Positions 34,629 to 43,356 of a DNA stretch of 64,000 bases are shown piece by piece. The stretch is from Erwinia sp. S63 (GTDB taxonomy: Bacteria; Pseudomonadota; Gammaproteobacteria; Enterobacterales; Enterobacteriaceae): the NCBI RefSeq assembly GCF_016625195.1, contig NZ_JACVUP010000019.1, positions 1-64,000 on the forward strand, given 5' to 3'. Position numbers and translations under genes: made by a program. The notes under the pieces were generated by a model. The model had not been told where the DNA came from and ran no database searches. It worked only from the letters and a program-made list of their open reading frames with translations. How positions within the stretch are numbered: the stretch's first letter is position 1; the number at the start of each line of letters is the position of its first letter.

Positions 34629-34943
34629 ATGAACAGTGTGCTTGCGGTTGAATATGAGGTTCAGATAAAAAGACTGGCTTGTCTGCATCAATCAGGAGAG
34701 GGATATCAAAGCATCCAATCTGATATAAATGCAGCACTGATGCATCTGAGCGGAAAGATTGGTCTTGATCCCGGAGACCGGGTTGCGACATGGAGTGAGC
34801 TGCACACCTCTCTTAAGCGGTCTCTATTAATCTCTGCTGACCCGCACTGGATTAATGTCATCCGGTTTGCCCTTTCAAGGATAAAATCCTACAAGCAAAA
34901 TGCTCTTGTGTCCCGTTCGGGTAAAAGAACGGCTCATACCTGA
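34629..34943 (+). CDS. small conserved hypothetical protein (paralogue at 62.1 kb)
   Basis: A 104-residue soluble protein. The ATG at 34629 is chosen because GAGGG lies five bases upstream; an upstream in-frame ATG at 34617 is poorly placed. It is clearly homologous to the product of 62059-62373: both share EYEVQIKRLA/ECEIQIKRLA, the GxGYQ turn, a LHxSLKxSLxISADPxWIxxIR block and a SRxKSxKQNA tail. Three helices with a basic C-terminus are likely. The function is unknown. Two copies on one replicon with conserved blocks argue that it is a real gene family. Confidence 0.7.
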   Translation: MNSVLAVEYEVQIKRLACLHQSGEGYQSIQSDINAALMHLSGKIGLDPGDRVATWSELHTSLKRSLLISADPHWINVIRFALSRIKSYKQNALVSRSGKRTAHT

Positions 34944-35448
34944 TGGCTATACAGGCGTTTCAGAGGCTTAGCGGGTAACGCGTTTTTTAGCATTACAGAG
35001 ACCCCGAAGATCCGTAGTCTAATTTAAGTCGCCGGGTGTGCGGGCTGTTTTTTCTGAGTAGTCAGTGAAAATTTTCTCTCAGAAAGACGCGGCCCAAAGC
35101 CGGTGAGCGGGGTTTAACTCTTGTGCCGGTGTGGAGGTGTGACAGCATTGTGGCATAACGTCCGGCCTGAAGACCGGTCAGTCATGTCTCATTGAATTGA
35201 GCCCCTGACAAATTCCTGCCAGTTAAGATAGCCGGGCTTTTGATCGGGTCGGTTGCCGTGCAGATATGAAATCAGCCCGTTTCAGAGATGGCTTCCGGAA
35301 GCGAGCTTCTGAGATATGAGGCAGTGTATATCGTACAGGTCATGCTCTCTACGACACTAAACGGCAGCCTTTTACTGATGTACTTTCGGCTTCAATCAGG
35401 TGATTTATCGTTATATTGTAAAAATAATTCCTCCGGACTCTGGTCGTT
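34944..35448. other. intergenic region upstream of GGDEF gene
   Basis: No gene is supported. An imperfect G+C-rich repeat (CGCCGGGTGTGCGGGC followed by TGTTTTTT near 35030-35053) could terminate the preceding gene. The rest presumably holds the promoter of the diguanylate cyclase. Confidence 0.35.
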
Positions 35449-37002
35449 ATGCTTCCTGGTAAATTACGTCTCCGTACGTTGCTCATATTACTCTCCGTCG
35501 GCGGAGTGATCCTGACCACCTGCCTGCTGCTCGGATCGCTGCTGATTTTTCAGAAGGGCAACATTGAGGACAGCCTGCTTGAGAGCAACATCGCCTATGC
35601 GCGCAAGCTCGCCGACACCACCGATCGTTATCTGACCACGGCGCAGCGTGAGCTCGCCTGGAGCGCCGGGCAGATTAAGGGGCTTAACGATCCGGGGCGC
35701 CTTCGGGACGAGACCGATCGCCTGCGGCTGCAGTCGGGCTTTTTCAATACCGTAGTGGTGGTTAACCGCGACGCCGTTATCGCCGCGACCTCGCCGGAAA
35801 GCCTGAGCCTCATCGGCATAAAGCTGCATTCCGACGCCAGCAGACAGGCCATTACCACGCAGAAGCCGTTTATCTCTTCGCCCTTTACCTCTGCTACAGG
35901 TAACTACGTGATCTTCCTGTCGCAGCCCCTGTTTACGCCGGACGGCAGTTATCTGGGCTATATAGGCGGCACCATCTACCTCAAAAAACAGAGCATGCTG
36001 AGCGACATTCTCAGCCTGCATTTTTACGCCCGCGGATCCAGCGTTACCGTCGTCAGCAATGACGGCCTCATCATATTCAGTCACGACCCGGCACGGGTGG
36101 GAACCAGAATGGCGCTGAACTCAGCGCTGCAGAAGCGGCTGGCCACCACGGAAAGCGGGCGGTTCAGCACGGAAGCTGACGGGCAGAAGTTCCTGACGGG
36201 CTACGCCAGCCTGCATAATACCGACTGGAACATTTTTATTGCAGGAACCTCTGAAACGGTCCGGGATATCCTGGTGCGAACCGCAAAAAATGCGCTGTGG
36301 TTCCTTCTGGGGATCACTGTCCTGACGGTCGCTCTGGTGACCCTGGTGGCCGGGCGTATTGCATCTCCGCTGGAGAAGCTGGCCGGTATGGTGCGAAATG
36401 AAGGCAGTGAAGCGTCGTTCGATTCGGTATCGGCCTGGTATTATGAAGCCGACAGCCTGAAGGAAGCCGTACAGTATCACCGTCACGCGGTGGCGGCTCG
36501 CATGGCTGCGCTCAGCGACGAGGCCATGAGCGATCCGCTTACCGGGCTCTGCAACCGCCGTGGCTTTACGCTGCTGGCAGACAGGAACCGTGATGACGCG
36601 ACTCAGTGCGTCATAGCCATTGACATCGACCACTTTAAAAAAATCAACGACTGGTACGGCCATGAAGCGGGTGATGCGGTACTGGTAAGCCTTGCCGGCC
36701 TGCTGCGGCAGACCTGCCGCGCGGGTGACGTGGTCAGCCGTTTTGGCGGAGAAGAGTTTATTGTCCTGCTGCCCCGGACGTCTGTGGAAGATGCGGCCCG
36801 GATGGCGGAGCGCATCCGCGAACTGGTGAGCACCACAACGTTCCCGTACGTGGGAGCCATGACGATCTCTGCCGGAGTGGCCGCGCAGGCAGACAGTGCC
36901 GGAGACAGGGATACGATGCTTCGCCGGGCAGATGAAGCACTCTATCAGGCTAAGAGCGCAGGGCGTAACGCGGTAATTGTAGCAGGTCCCGGGAGTGTCT
37001 GA
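35449..37002 (+). CDS. membrane diguanylate cyclase (CACHE-like sensor, GGEEF)
   Basis: A 517-residue inner-membrane protein with two spans (about 11-33 and 285-307) enclosing a periplasmic ~250-residue sensor with a double-CACHE look (GFFNTVVVVNRDAVIAAT, GNYVIFLSQPLFTPDGSYLG, VTVVSNDGLIIFSHDP). The cytoplasmic GGDEF domain begins DPLTGLCNRRGF and has the active-site GGEEF at residues 433-437. The product-inhibition I-site RAGD (RxxD) sits five residues before it, so the enzyme is expected to make c-di-GMP in response to a periplasmic ligand and to be feedback-inhibited. It opens the signalling island. Confidence 0.92.
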   Translation: MLPGKLRLRTLLILLSVGGVILTTCLLLGSLLIFQKGNIEDSLLESNIAYARKLADTTDRYLTTAQRELAWSAGQIKGLNDPGRLRDETDRLRLQSGFFNTVVVVNRDAVIAATSPESLSLIGIKLHSDASRQAITTQKPFISSPFTSATGNYVIFLSQPLFTPDGSYLGYIGGTIYLKKQSMLSDILSLHFYARGSSVTVVSNDGLIIFSHDPARVGTRMALNSALQKRLATTESGRFSTEADGQKFLTGYASLHNTDWNIFIAGTSETVRDILVRTAKNALWFLLGITVLTVALVTLVAGRIASPLEKLAGMVRNEGSEASFDSVSAWYYEADSLKEAVQYHRHAVAARMAALSDEAMSDPLTGLCNRRGFTLLADRNRDDATQCVIAIDIDHFKKINDWYGHEAGDAVLVSLAGLLRQTCRAGDVVSRFGGEEFIVLLPRTSVEDAARMAERIRELVSTTTFPYVGAMTISAGVAAQADSAGDRDTMLRRADEALYQAKSAGRNAVIVAGPGSV

Positions 37003-37292
37003 CGTCGTGAAGAGCAGGGATCATGAGCACTCTACTTTTTTGGCAGCATTTCTGCCGCTGGGGGCCCGCGATGAAGGTCCAGAGCAATGTAACATTTTTT
37101 GTGAGGGAGTCCCCCTCTGGACTGTTGTTGTTGTTTGCTGCAAAGCAACCGGAAATAGTGTGAGGAGTGACTCTGTGCTTTAACTGCATTGCTGCAATCA
37201 GCGCCATACATTAACAGAAAGAGCCTGTGCGGTTATAATCTGCATCTCTATGACCTGATTCACCGGATAAGCAACAGCAATGTAAAAAGGTT

Positions 37293-37598
37293 ATGATAAA
37301 ACTGGCTCCGAAGCATTTTCGTCTTCTTTCCCTGATGCAGGAAAGAGAATCGGTACCGGCAGACATAATGCCTGCCGTAATGGCGACGCTGGTAAGACTG
37401 CGCCTGGCCGAATTTTTTTGCGGCGAAGAATGGCGAAGGGTCAGTGAGCGCTACCGCCTGACGGCGAGGGGAGAAAGGGTTCTCATGGCGTATGATGCCA
37501 GGATTAAGCGGGACCAGCAACGCAGCAAATGTCAGGGAAGCAGCAGGCGGTGCGAGAAAAAACCTGAGTCTGACATAAAGAAATTTGGCAGCAATTAA
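37293..37598 (+). CDS. small hypothetical protein, winged-helix-like
   Basis: A 101-residue basic protein with AAAAGG just before the ATG. The N-terminal ~70 residues (HFRLLSLMQERESVPADIMPAVMATLVRLRLAE then YRLTARGERVLMAY) have the helix-helix-helix-wing pattern of small winged-helix proteins, where TxxG precedes the last helix. The C-terminal tail is lysine- and arginine-rich. It could be a DNA-binding regulator of the neighbouring signalling genes; the assignment is by pattern only. Confidence 0.6.
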   Translation: MIKLAPKHFRLLSLMQERESVPADIMPAVMATLVRLRLAEFFCGEEWRRVSERYRLTARGERVLMAYDARIKRDQQRSKCQGSSRRCEKKPESDIKKFGSN

Positions 37599-37955
37599 GC
37601 CAGTTTACGCCAGCAGGCCGTACTTTGTTCCGGACTGCACACATGCTCCCGCGTAAATAACTTTTTTATAAGAATCGTTTTTCTTTTCATTTTTCCTGAG
37701 CAGAATAAGTCATTATCTCTGAACCCTGAGAGAGCCGTGTGCTACAACGCTTATTGCAGCAGTGGTTTTTCTGCATTGATTTAAAGCCTGTACGCTCCAG
37801 CTGATGTGTAGCAGAATATTCATCTGAGGCGCCCGCACAAATGACAGTCAGTAAAGTCTGCAGATAAGGGGGCATCAGGCTTGACTAAGGATTCACACGA
37901 ACTAAGCTTCTCCTGATTCTAATAACAATTGCAGTATGAAATCCGCATTGCTATG
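37599..37955. other. intergenic region, nothing recognised
   Basis: No gene supported; it ends in a strong plus-strand terminator, so a short transcript or small RNA could arise within it. Confidence 0.35.
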
Positions 37956-37981
37956 CCGCGCCCATCAGCGCGGTTTTTTTT
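37956..37981 (+). terminator. intrinsic terminator
   Basis: CCGCGC (37956-37961), loop CCATCA, GCGCGG (37968-37973), then eight Ts. There is no annotated gene within 350 bp upstream on this strand, so it may belong to a small RNA. Confidence 0.8.
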
Positions 37982-38483
37982 ATGCTAATAATCACCTTCC
38001 TGACTGTTAAGACTCTAATCGTCAGGAGTAAAACAAATCATTAACTGTTTTTTTCATCTGTGTTACCGGCATCCTGCGATGATCCTTGTCGCGAATTTCT
38101 TTGCTTTTTTCCGCCCGACATACCTGGTCAGGTTGCGGGACTTTTTTATCATCTCCCTGAGTCAGTGCCCCTTTTTTTGCTTTTGCTGCCTGTTAACGGC
38201 GTAGCAAGTTGAGCCTGGACTTCAGTAGCCCGCAGAATCCGTTCCAGCTCCCCTTGAAGCTGTTACTGGCTGTTCTGTTGACGCTTTGCGCCATCAATGG
38301 CCATCAGCACGGTTGCCTGCATCCGCGCTTACCGGCTTAATACCGGCAACCGCTTCATTGCTGATCCTTAGGCGCCTGAAGAGGCATTGCGCAGCATGCA
38401 CAGCCAGGGCATGTTGATGCGGTCATTGTGTATTCCCAGGCAGCCTTCCGTCAGCAGACTAGCTCATTCCTGCGCGGCCGGTG
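37982..38483. other. degenerate coding remnant
   Basis: Minus-strand translation of about 38090-38310 gives readable but stop-interrupted protein (MAIDGAKRQQNSQ, stop, then LQGELERILRATEVQAQLAT). This looks like a decayed plasmid gene that I cannot name. The rest shows nothing recognisable. Confidence 0.35.
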
Positions 38484-40265
38484 TCAGCACTGTCCACGCA
38501 GCTTCCAGCCCAGCCACTCGTCGAGTTCCCCTTCCGGCAGCGGCCGGGAATAGAAGAAGCCCTGCGCCTGGTCGCAGCCGTACTGCGTAAGTGCGTTAAC
38601 CGTTTCTGCATCCTCGACCCCCTCTGCCAGCACCGTGTAGTCCAGCTCCTTCAGCATCGCGATGATGCTGCGCGCGATGATGCGCGAGGCGGTGTCTGAC
38701 GAGATTTCGCTGATGAGCGTGCGGTCCAGCTTGATGACGTCCAGCGGCATGCGCCGCAGGTAGCTGATGTTGCTGTAGCCGGTGCCGAAGTCGTCCAGCG
38801 AAATGCCAAAGCCCCTGAGCTTCAGCATCTCCAGCCCCTGCATCGCCGCCGGGCTTTCAATAATGCGCTCGGTCTCCAGGCACTCAATGCCCAGCAGTGA
38901 AGTTGGCAGCTTTGCCCTGATCATTTTCGCCTCCAGCGCGTCGGCAAAGCCCTCACGCGAAAAGTCCCTGCAACTGACATTGATGGTCACCGGGAGCTGG
39001 ATGCAGCTGTTGCGCAGGCGGGCAAGGCGCGCGATGGCGCGATCGGTTACCCACGCTGTCAGCGTGCTGAGCAGCTCAGTCTGCTCAGCCAGCGGCACAA
39101 ACAGCGCGGGAGAGAGTTCGCCGCGCTGAGGGTGACGCCAGCGCGCCAGCACCTCCAGGCCCACAGGGCGGCCGCTCTGCAGGCAGATTTTGGGCTGGTA
39201 GGCGAGCCACAGGCCTTTGTCTTCCTGCAGCGCGGCGGCCAGATCGTTCATCAGGGTAAAGTCCTGGGTGTGGCGGGCATCGGATGCCGGGCTGAAGCGC
39301 ATCGCGGGCACGCCGCGCCCGATGGCCTCGTGCAGGGCACTGACCGCGCGGCGCAGCACCTCCTGCGCCGTAATGCTGCCCGTGGTAAAGGCCACCTCGC
39401 CGGTGTGGGTGCTGAGCGCCACGGCGATGCCGTCGCCCAGGTCAGCGCTGATCCCCTCCAGTCGTCCTGCCACCCAGTCCGCGGTGAGCCGGCTGTCTTC
39501 ACGCGTCAGCACGGCAAAGCGGCCGGTGGCAACGGTGTAGAGCAGCTCACCAGTGGCAGGACGCAGCCGCAGCGGCAGCAGCGTGGCGACGTCCTTCAGC
39601 AGGCTCTCCACCGGGCCCATGCCCATCGAGCGCGCGAGCTCATAGGCGCGCGGCATGTCGATGCAGTCAATCAGCACCAGCCGGCGCGGCGTATTGTCCC
39701 CCGCCACTGCGAGATATTGCAGGTCGCGGATAAGGCGCTGGCGGTTAGGCAGGGCAGTGACCGGGTCAGCAAACCCGGCGGAGTGCCAGGCCTCCAGAAA
39801 CGACATCACCAGCGCGGCCAGCAGCTTCAGGGTGGTAACCTGCTCAGCGCCAAACGGGTGCGGTGCGGTGTCCGTGACGCACAGCGTGCCGAGCACGATC
39901 CCCTCCCGGTTTTTGAGCGGCACGCCGGCATAGAAGCGGATGTAGGGCGCGCCGGTGATGAGCGGATGCGTCACAAAGCGGGCGTCCAGCCAGGTGTCGG
40001 GCACCACCACTGCACAATCATTATCCACCGCGTGGCGGCAGAGGGAGTCTTCACGTGAGGACTGCGCGAGGGCGAAGTTGTGTGCGGCCTGCACGTGCTG
40101 GTGCTCGTCGTCCAGCACGGAAATAAAGCTGCCGGGGATGCCGAGCGCCTGGCTGGCCAGCCGGACAAACTTGCGCAGCACGTCATCGCGACTTTCATCG
40201 GGACTGCGCAGCGCTTTCAGCGCCCGCGCGCGGCGATCGTTGTCGCCGTTAAGATTCATCAGCAT
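38484..40265 (-). CDS. GAF-(degenerate GGDEF)-EAL c-di-GMP phosphodiesterase
   Basis: A 593-residue soluble protein. A GAF domain (about 25-165, with FISVLDDEHQHVQAAHNF and YIRFYAGVPLKNREGIVLGT) is followed by a GGDEF-like domain whose signature is lost (ATGRFAVL), then an EAL domain from ~340. The EAL core is well kept: LEVLARW in place of EALxRW, INVSCRDF, ECLETE, LDDFGTGYSNISYL, VIKLDRTL, AEGVED, QGFFYSRPLP. It is therefore probably an active c-di-GMP phosphodiesterase controlled by a small ligand through GAF. The start has GGAGGA upstream. It is divergent from the chemoreceptor gene at 40611. Its GAF domain is related to that of the 43.3-kb protein. Confidence 0.9.
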   Translation of the reverse strand: MLMNLNGDNDRRARALKALRSPDESRDDVLRKFVRLASQALGIPGSFISVLDDEHQHVQAAHNFALAQSSREDSLCRHAVDNDCAVVVPDTWLDARFVTHPLITGAPYIRFYAGVPLKNREGIVLGTLCVTDTAPHPFGAEQVTTLKLLAALVMSFLEAWHSAGFADPVTALPNRQRLIRDLQYLAVAGDNTPRRLVLIDCIDMPRAYELARSMGMGPVESLLKDVATLLPLRLRPATGELLYTVATGRFAVLTREDSRLTADWVAGRLEGISADLGDGIAVALSTHTGEVAFTTGSITAQEVLRRAVSALHEAIGRGVPAMRFSPASDARHTQDFTLMNDLAAALQEDKGLWLAYQPKICLQSGRPVGLEVLARWRHPQRGELSPALFVPLAEQTELLSTLTAWVTDRAIARLARLRNSCIQLPVTINVSCRDFSREGFADALEAKMIRAKLPTSLLGIECLETERIIESPAAMQGLEMLKLRGFGISLDDFGTGYSNISYLRRMPLDVIKLDRTLISEISSDTASRIIARSIIAMLKELDYTVLAEGVEDAETVNALTQYGCDQAQGFFYSRPLPEGELDEWLGWKLRGQC

Positions 40266-40610
40266 GGGTTCCTCCGCTCCGGCCTGGTTCCGGTGCGAAA
40301 TTATAAAGATAAAGTGGACGGTAACGAACCGTTATAAAAGGCAATAACTGCGAAAGGAAAAAACGATTAAAAACTTTCTTATGGCGCTTACTATAGGCGC
40401 TGCCTGGTCTGATGTCATGCTTATTTTGTTTAGAAAATTATTTAGCGCAGCGCGATTATTTAATTTTATCGTCGGGGAGTGTCCTTTTTTAATTATTCCT
40501 GCCAGACTCCTGTTAAATAAATGTAGCGCACAACTTAATCACGCGCGCAATTAAAAATAAATGATAATGCTTTTTATTATTCAAAATAATAACAACACCG
40601 GGGAAACCTC
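40266..40610. other. divergent promoter region, A+T-rich
   Basis: 345 bp between the phosphodiesterase and chemoreceptor genes, strongly A+T-rich against G+C-rich flanks. No gene. It presumably holds both promoters. Confidence 0.5.
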
Positions 40611-42068
40611 ATGCAGCTACTCAGACACTTTACCATCCGCCGCGTCGTGCTGTGGATGATGATCCTCTCCCTGGCCGTGGTGGCATTGGCCGGCAGCTAC
40701 GGGGCGCTGACGCTGCGCGAAATGTACCGCCACGCCGACCGCGCCGACGCACTGACGCAGCAGCTGAGCTTTCTGACCCGCGCCGGCCTCGTCATGCAGG
40801 ACGGGACGGCGGCCGAGAAGGCGGCCCTGCTGAACGCCGCGCCGTCTGACGCAGCGTGGGACAGTTATCGGGCAGCGCTGAGCGCGCCGGGCCGTTATCC
40901 GGCCGCCGCCCGCGAACGGCTCGGCAGCCTGACGCAGCAGCTGGCCGCCGACGACGCGCCGGTGATTGCCGAGCGCCACCGGCTGGAAATGATTCTCATC
41001 AGCGCGCTGCTGGCCGCCGCCGCCCTGCTGGCGTTCTGCGACCGCTATCTGGTGGTGCACCTCGTGCGTCCGGTGGCGAAAATCCGCGCGCACCTGAGGA
41101 CCATCGCAGAGGGCGACCTCACTCGCGAGCCGGAAGACCTGGGCCGCAACTGCGTCGGGCAACTGGTGCCGCTGGTCAGGGAGATGCAGCGCAGCCTGCT
41201 GGACGCGGTGGCAGCCATCCGCGACAACGCGTTGATCCTGCACCGCGAGGCCGGGGAGATTGCGGCCGGCAACGCCGACTTGTCTGACCGGACCGCTACC
41301 CAGGCCGTCGCGCTGGAGCAGACCGCGGCCAGCATGGAGGAAATCACCGCCACCGTTGCCCACAACGCCGAAAACGCCCGCGAGGCGCGTGAGCTGGCGG
41401 CCCGCACCGCCGGCACCACCCAGCGGGGCGCGGAGCTGGTGCAGACCGTGGTGGACGCCATGGGCGGCATCGCGGAGGGCTCAGAAAAAATCCGCCAGTT
41501 CACCGCGACCATCAACGGCATTTCCTTCCAGACGAACATTCTGGCACTCAATGCCGCCGTTGAGGCCGCCCGCGCCGGCGAGCAGGGACGCGGCTTTGCC
41601 GTCGTGGCCACTGAGGTGCGCGCGCTGGCGCAGCGAAGCGCGGCCGCCTCGAAGGAAATTGAGGGCCTGATTGCCGACACCGTGGCGCGGGTCAGCAACG
41701 GCCGGCGGGCCGCCGGCAGCGCCGGTGACATCATGAACGAGGTGCTGCACGGCGTCGTCGGGGTCAACGCGCTGATTGGCCAGATAGCGCTGGCCTCGGT
41801 AGAGCAGAGCAAAGGCATAGCGCAGGTCACGCTGGCGGTCGCGGAGCTTGACCGTGTCACGCAGCAGAACGCCACCCTTGTGCAGGAAGTTACCTCCACA
41901 GCGGGCAATCTGAGCGGGCAGACGACCGCGCTGGGCGGCGCCATTACCCGGTTTACGCTGCCGGCAAAAGAGGGCTTCACGGCTGCTGCAGCGTCCGCCC
42001 CGCCGGTCAGCTCACGACGGGCTACCCCGCCACCCAAAGGCGACTGGGTGGCCTTCGGGCATCATTAA
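40611..42068 (+). CDS. methyl-accepting chemotaxis protein with short sensor
   Basis: A 485-residue chemoreceptor. Two spans (about 13-32 and 124-145) enclose an unusually small periplasmic domain of ~90 residues. A HAMP segment (VRPVAKIRAHLRTIAEGDLT) and the signalling helices follow. The hairpin tip, ISFQTNILALNAAVEAARAG then EQGRGFAVVA, is canonical for CheA/CheW coupling. The C-terminal tail ends DWVAF-GHH, close to the NWxxF tether for CheR/CheB but followed by three extra residues. It would feed the host's chromosomal chemotaxis pathway. G+C-rich codon use differs from the A+T-rich upstream spacer. Confidence 0.92.
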   Translation: MQLLRHFTIRRVVLWMMILSLAVVALAGSYGALTLREMYRHADRADALTQQLSFLTRAGLVMQDGTAAEKAALLNAAPSDAAWDSYRAALSAPGRYPAAARERLGSLTQQLAADDAPVIAERHRLEMILISALLAAAALLAFCDRYLVVHLVRPVAKIRAHLRTIAEGDLTREPEDLGRNCVGQLVPLVREMQRSLLDAVAAIRDNALILHREAGEIAAGNADLSDRTATQAVALEQTAASMEEITATVAHNAENAREARELAARTAGTTQRGAELVQTVVDAMGGIAEGSEKIRQFTATINGISFQTNILALNAAVEAARAGEQGRGFAVVATEVRALAQRSAAASKEIEGLIADTVARVSNGRRAAGSAGDIMNEVLHGVVGVNALIGQIALASVEQSKGIAQVTLAVAELDRVTQQNATLVQEVTSTAGNLSGQTTALGGAITRFTLPAKEGFTAAAASAPPVSSRRATPPPKGDWVAFGHH

Positions 42069-42271
42069 CACATCGTACGCGGCGGTGGGTTTTTCTCCAG
42101 CCACGCCCGCACGCGGTCGGCTTCCGGGCCCGCCTCCCGCACGGCCCGGGTCAGACGCTCCTGGGTCGTGCGCAGCTCCAGCGTCCAGAAGGTGATCTGC
42201 CATTGCTCCCGGATGTCTATGCGGCTCAGGTCGGCGGGTACCCGCCGCTGGATATAATCACGGTTTTTCAT
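42065..42271 (-). CDS. DUF3606-like small protein
   Basis: A 68-residue protein matching the DUF3606 pattern: a short N-terminus, R(I/V)D followed by a WTLELRTTQERLTRAVREAG helix-turn-helix-like block, then a VRAWL helix. The family is small, of unknown function, and common on plasmids. It has AAGGATAA before the ATG. It is convergent with the chemoreceptor gene, their ends overlapping by four bases. Confidence 0.7.
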   Translation of the reverse strand: MKNRDYIQRRVPADLSRIDIREQWQITFWTLELRTTQERLTRAVREAGPEADRVRAWLEKNPPPRTMC

Positions 42272-42629
42272 CAGGTTATCCTTTTATAGGTACAGGGTGT
42301 GGCGGCGCCTTAAATACGGCCACCGGTAAGCCCTGCCTATCCTGGCGAATAATTATCCGGAAAATACCGGAATAATCCTTCTGTCAGGATTTCGTAAAAA
42401 AAGGAGAGGATTCCTGGTCGTATGGATAATATGCCCGTTAGGCTGTTTGTCTGATTTGACTTAGCAGAATAAAAATAAATGAAGTGCCTGCTGTTAATTA
42501 CCCCGCAGACAATTCATGACGCATTGAACTACGAGATTAATATTAAGATAATGTAATGAATCGGGGCGAGCCCCGGTATTTTTTATTCTGACGGTCCGTT
42601 GTGATCCGCCAGTCGGAAAGGAGTGTCTT
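42272..42629. other. intergenic region, nothing recognised
   Basis: No gene supported. A purine-rich AAAAAAAGGAGAGGA run near 42397 precedes only a ten-codon frame. Confidence 0.4.
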
Positions 42630-42869
42630 CTGGGAAATCAGCTTTTGTACCGGCCCGTTGCGGTCGGTTCCGACGTCCGCGAGCTCAGGCTTGCTGCTGG
42701 CCTGTCGCAAGAGGCCGCCGCTGAGCGGTTTGAGCTCAGCCTGCGCGTCTGGCAGATGAAGGAGGCGGCAAAAAATCCCGCCCCCCTCAGCCAGGGGGAG
42801 TATGAACTCCTGCTGTTGCTCGCCGGGCGTCATCCGCATTATGCCCTTGTGCCGCAAAAGAAAAAGTAG
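42630..42869 (+). CDS. small HTH-like protein with possible CTG start
   Basis: The reading frame encodes SDVRELRLAAGLSQEAAAERFELSLRVWQMKE, a Cro/C1-type helix-turn-helix arrangement (LRLAAGLSQEAAAERFELS). No ATG is in place. AAGGAG at 42618-42623 is spaced six bases from an in-frame CTG at 42630, whereas the first TTG (42645) is 21 bases away, so CTG is the better-placed start, giving 79 residues. The ending is a short basic tail. It is probably a small transcription regulator of this island; the start codon is the unusual point. Confidence 0.55.
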   Translation: MGNQLLYRPVAVGSDVRELRLAAGLSQEAAAERFELSLRVWQMKEAAKNPAPLSQGEYELLLLLAGRHPHYALVPQKKK

Positions 42870-42933
42870 CAGGCTCTGTCCGCTGACGGCTCGCTGAAGT
42901 TCAGTCGGGCGCGGCCGATAAGAGGATAAGGAC

Positions 42934-43137
42934 ATGAGCGGTAAATACTACTACGCGGTGCGGCGCGGACGCACCGCGCTCCAAGAAGTGCATTGCGCGG
43001 GGTGTGTCGAACTGGCTGAGGCCGGCGGAGTCCGCTTTATTGGCACGTTTTACTCGCTCAGGCATGCGCTTCAGTCCGCGCGCCTGCGGCACCCCGACTG
43101 CGTTATCTGCCTGCGGTGCGCCGCCCTGCAGCGCTGA
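42934..43137 (+). CDS. small cysteine-rich hypothetical protein
   Basis: A 67-residue protein with AAGGAC before its ATG. It has two Cys-pair elements (HCAGC in the middle and CVICLRC near the C-terminus) that could form one zinc site, plus a tyrosine-rich N-terminus (MSGKYYYAVRRGR). The family is not recognised. It lies between the HTH-like gene and the multidomain c-di-GMP gene on the same strand. Confidence 0.55.
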   Translation: MSGKYYYAVRRGRTALQEVHCAGCVELAEAGGVRFIGTFYSLRHALQSARLRHPDCVICLRCAALQR

Positions 43138-43257
43138 ACGCGGCCAGGAATGGTCCTGAAATGACGTTTTTGTGACACCCGGACAGCCGGGCGTCACTGT
43201 TACCCCTGACCCTGCCCGCGGCGGCGGGGCAGCCTGACGGACCTTTCTTCCGGCGGC

Positions 43258-43283
43258 GGGGCCGCAGGCATTTCTGCGGCCCC
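43258..43283 (+). promoter_or_regulatory. strong leader hairpin before c-di-GMP gene
   Basis: GGGGCCGCAG and CTGCGGCCCC form a perfect ten-base-pair stem with a GCATTT loop, in the leader of the GAF-PAS-GGDEF-EAL gene. There is no T-tract. It may be a pause or attenuation element, or end the upstream transcript with poor efficiency. Confidence 0.5.
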
Positions 43284-43356
43284 GTCTGATTGAACGTGTC
43301 CCCTTTTTGCTGTGTCATGCCGGCCACAGCTCATTCGACCTCTGGGGGGACAGACC

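Noticed and set aside
39132..40058. 308-codon plus-strand frame opposite the phosphodiesterase gene
   Set aside because: It is the antisense of a G+C-rich gene with clear GAF/EAL motifs; no ribosome site or family features.
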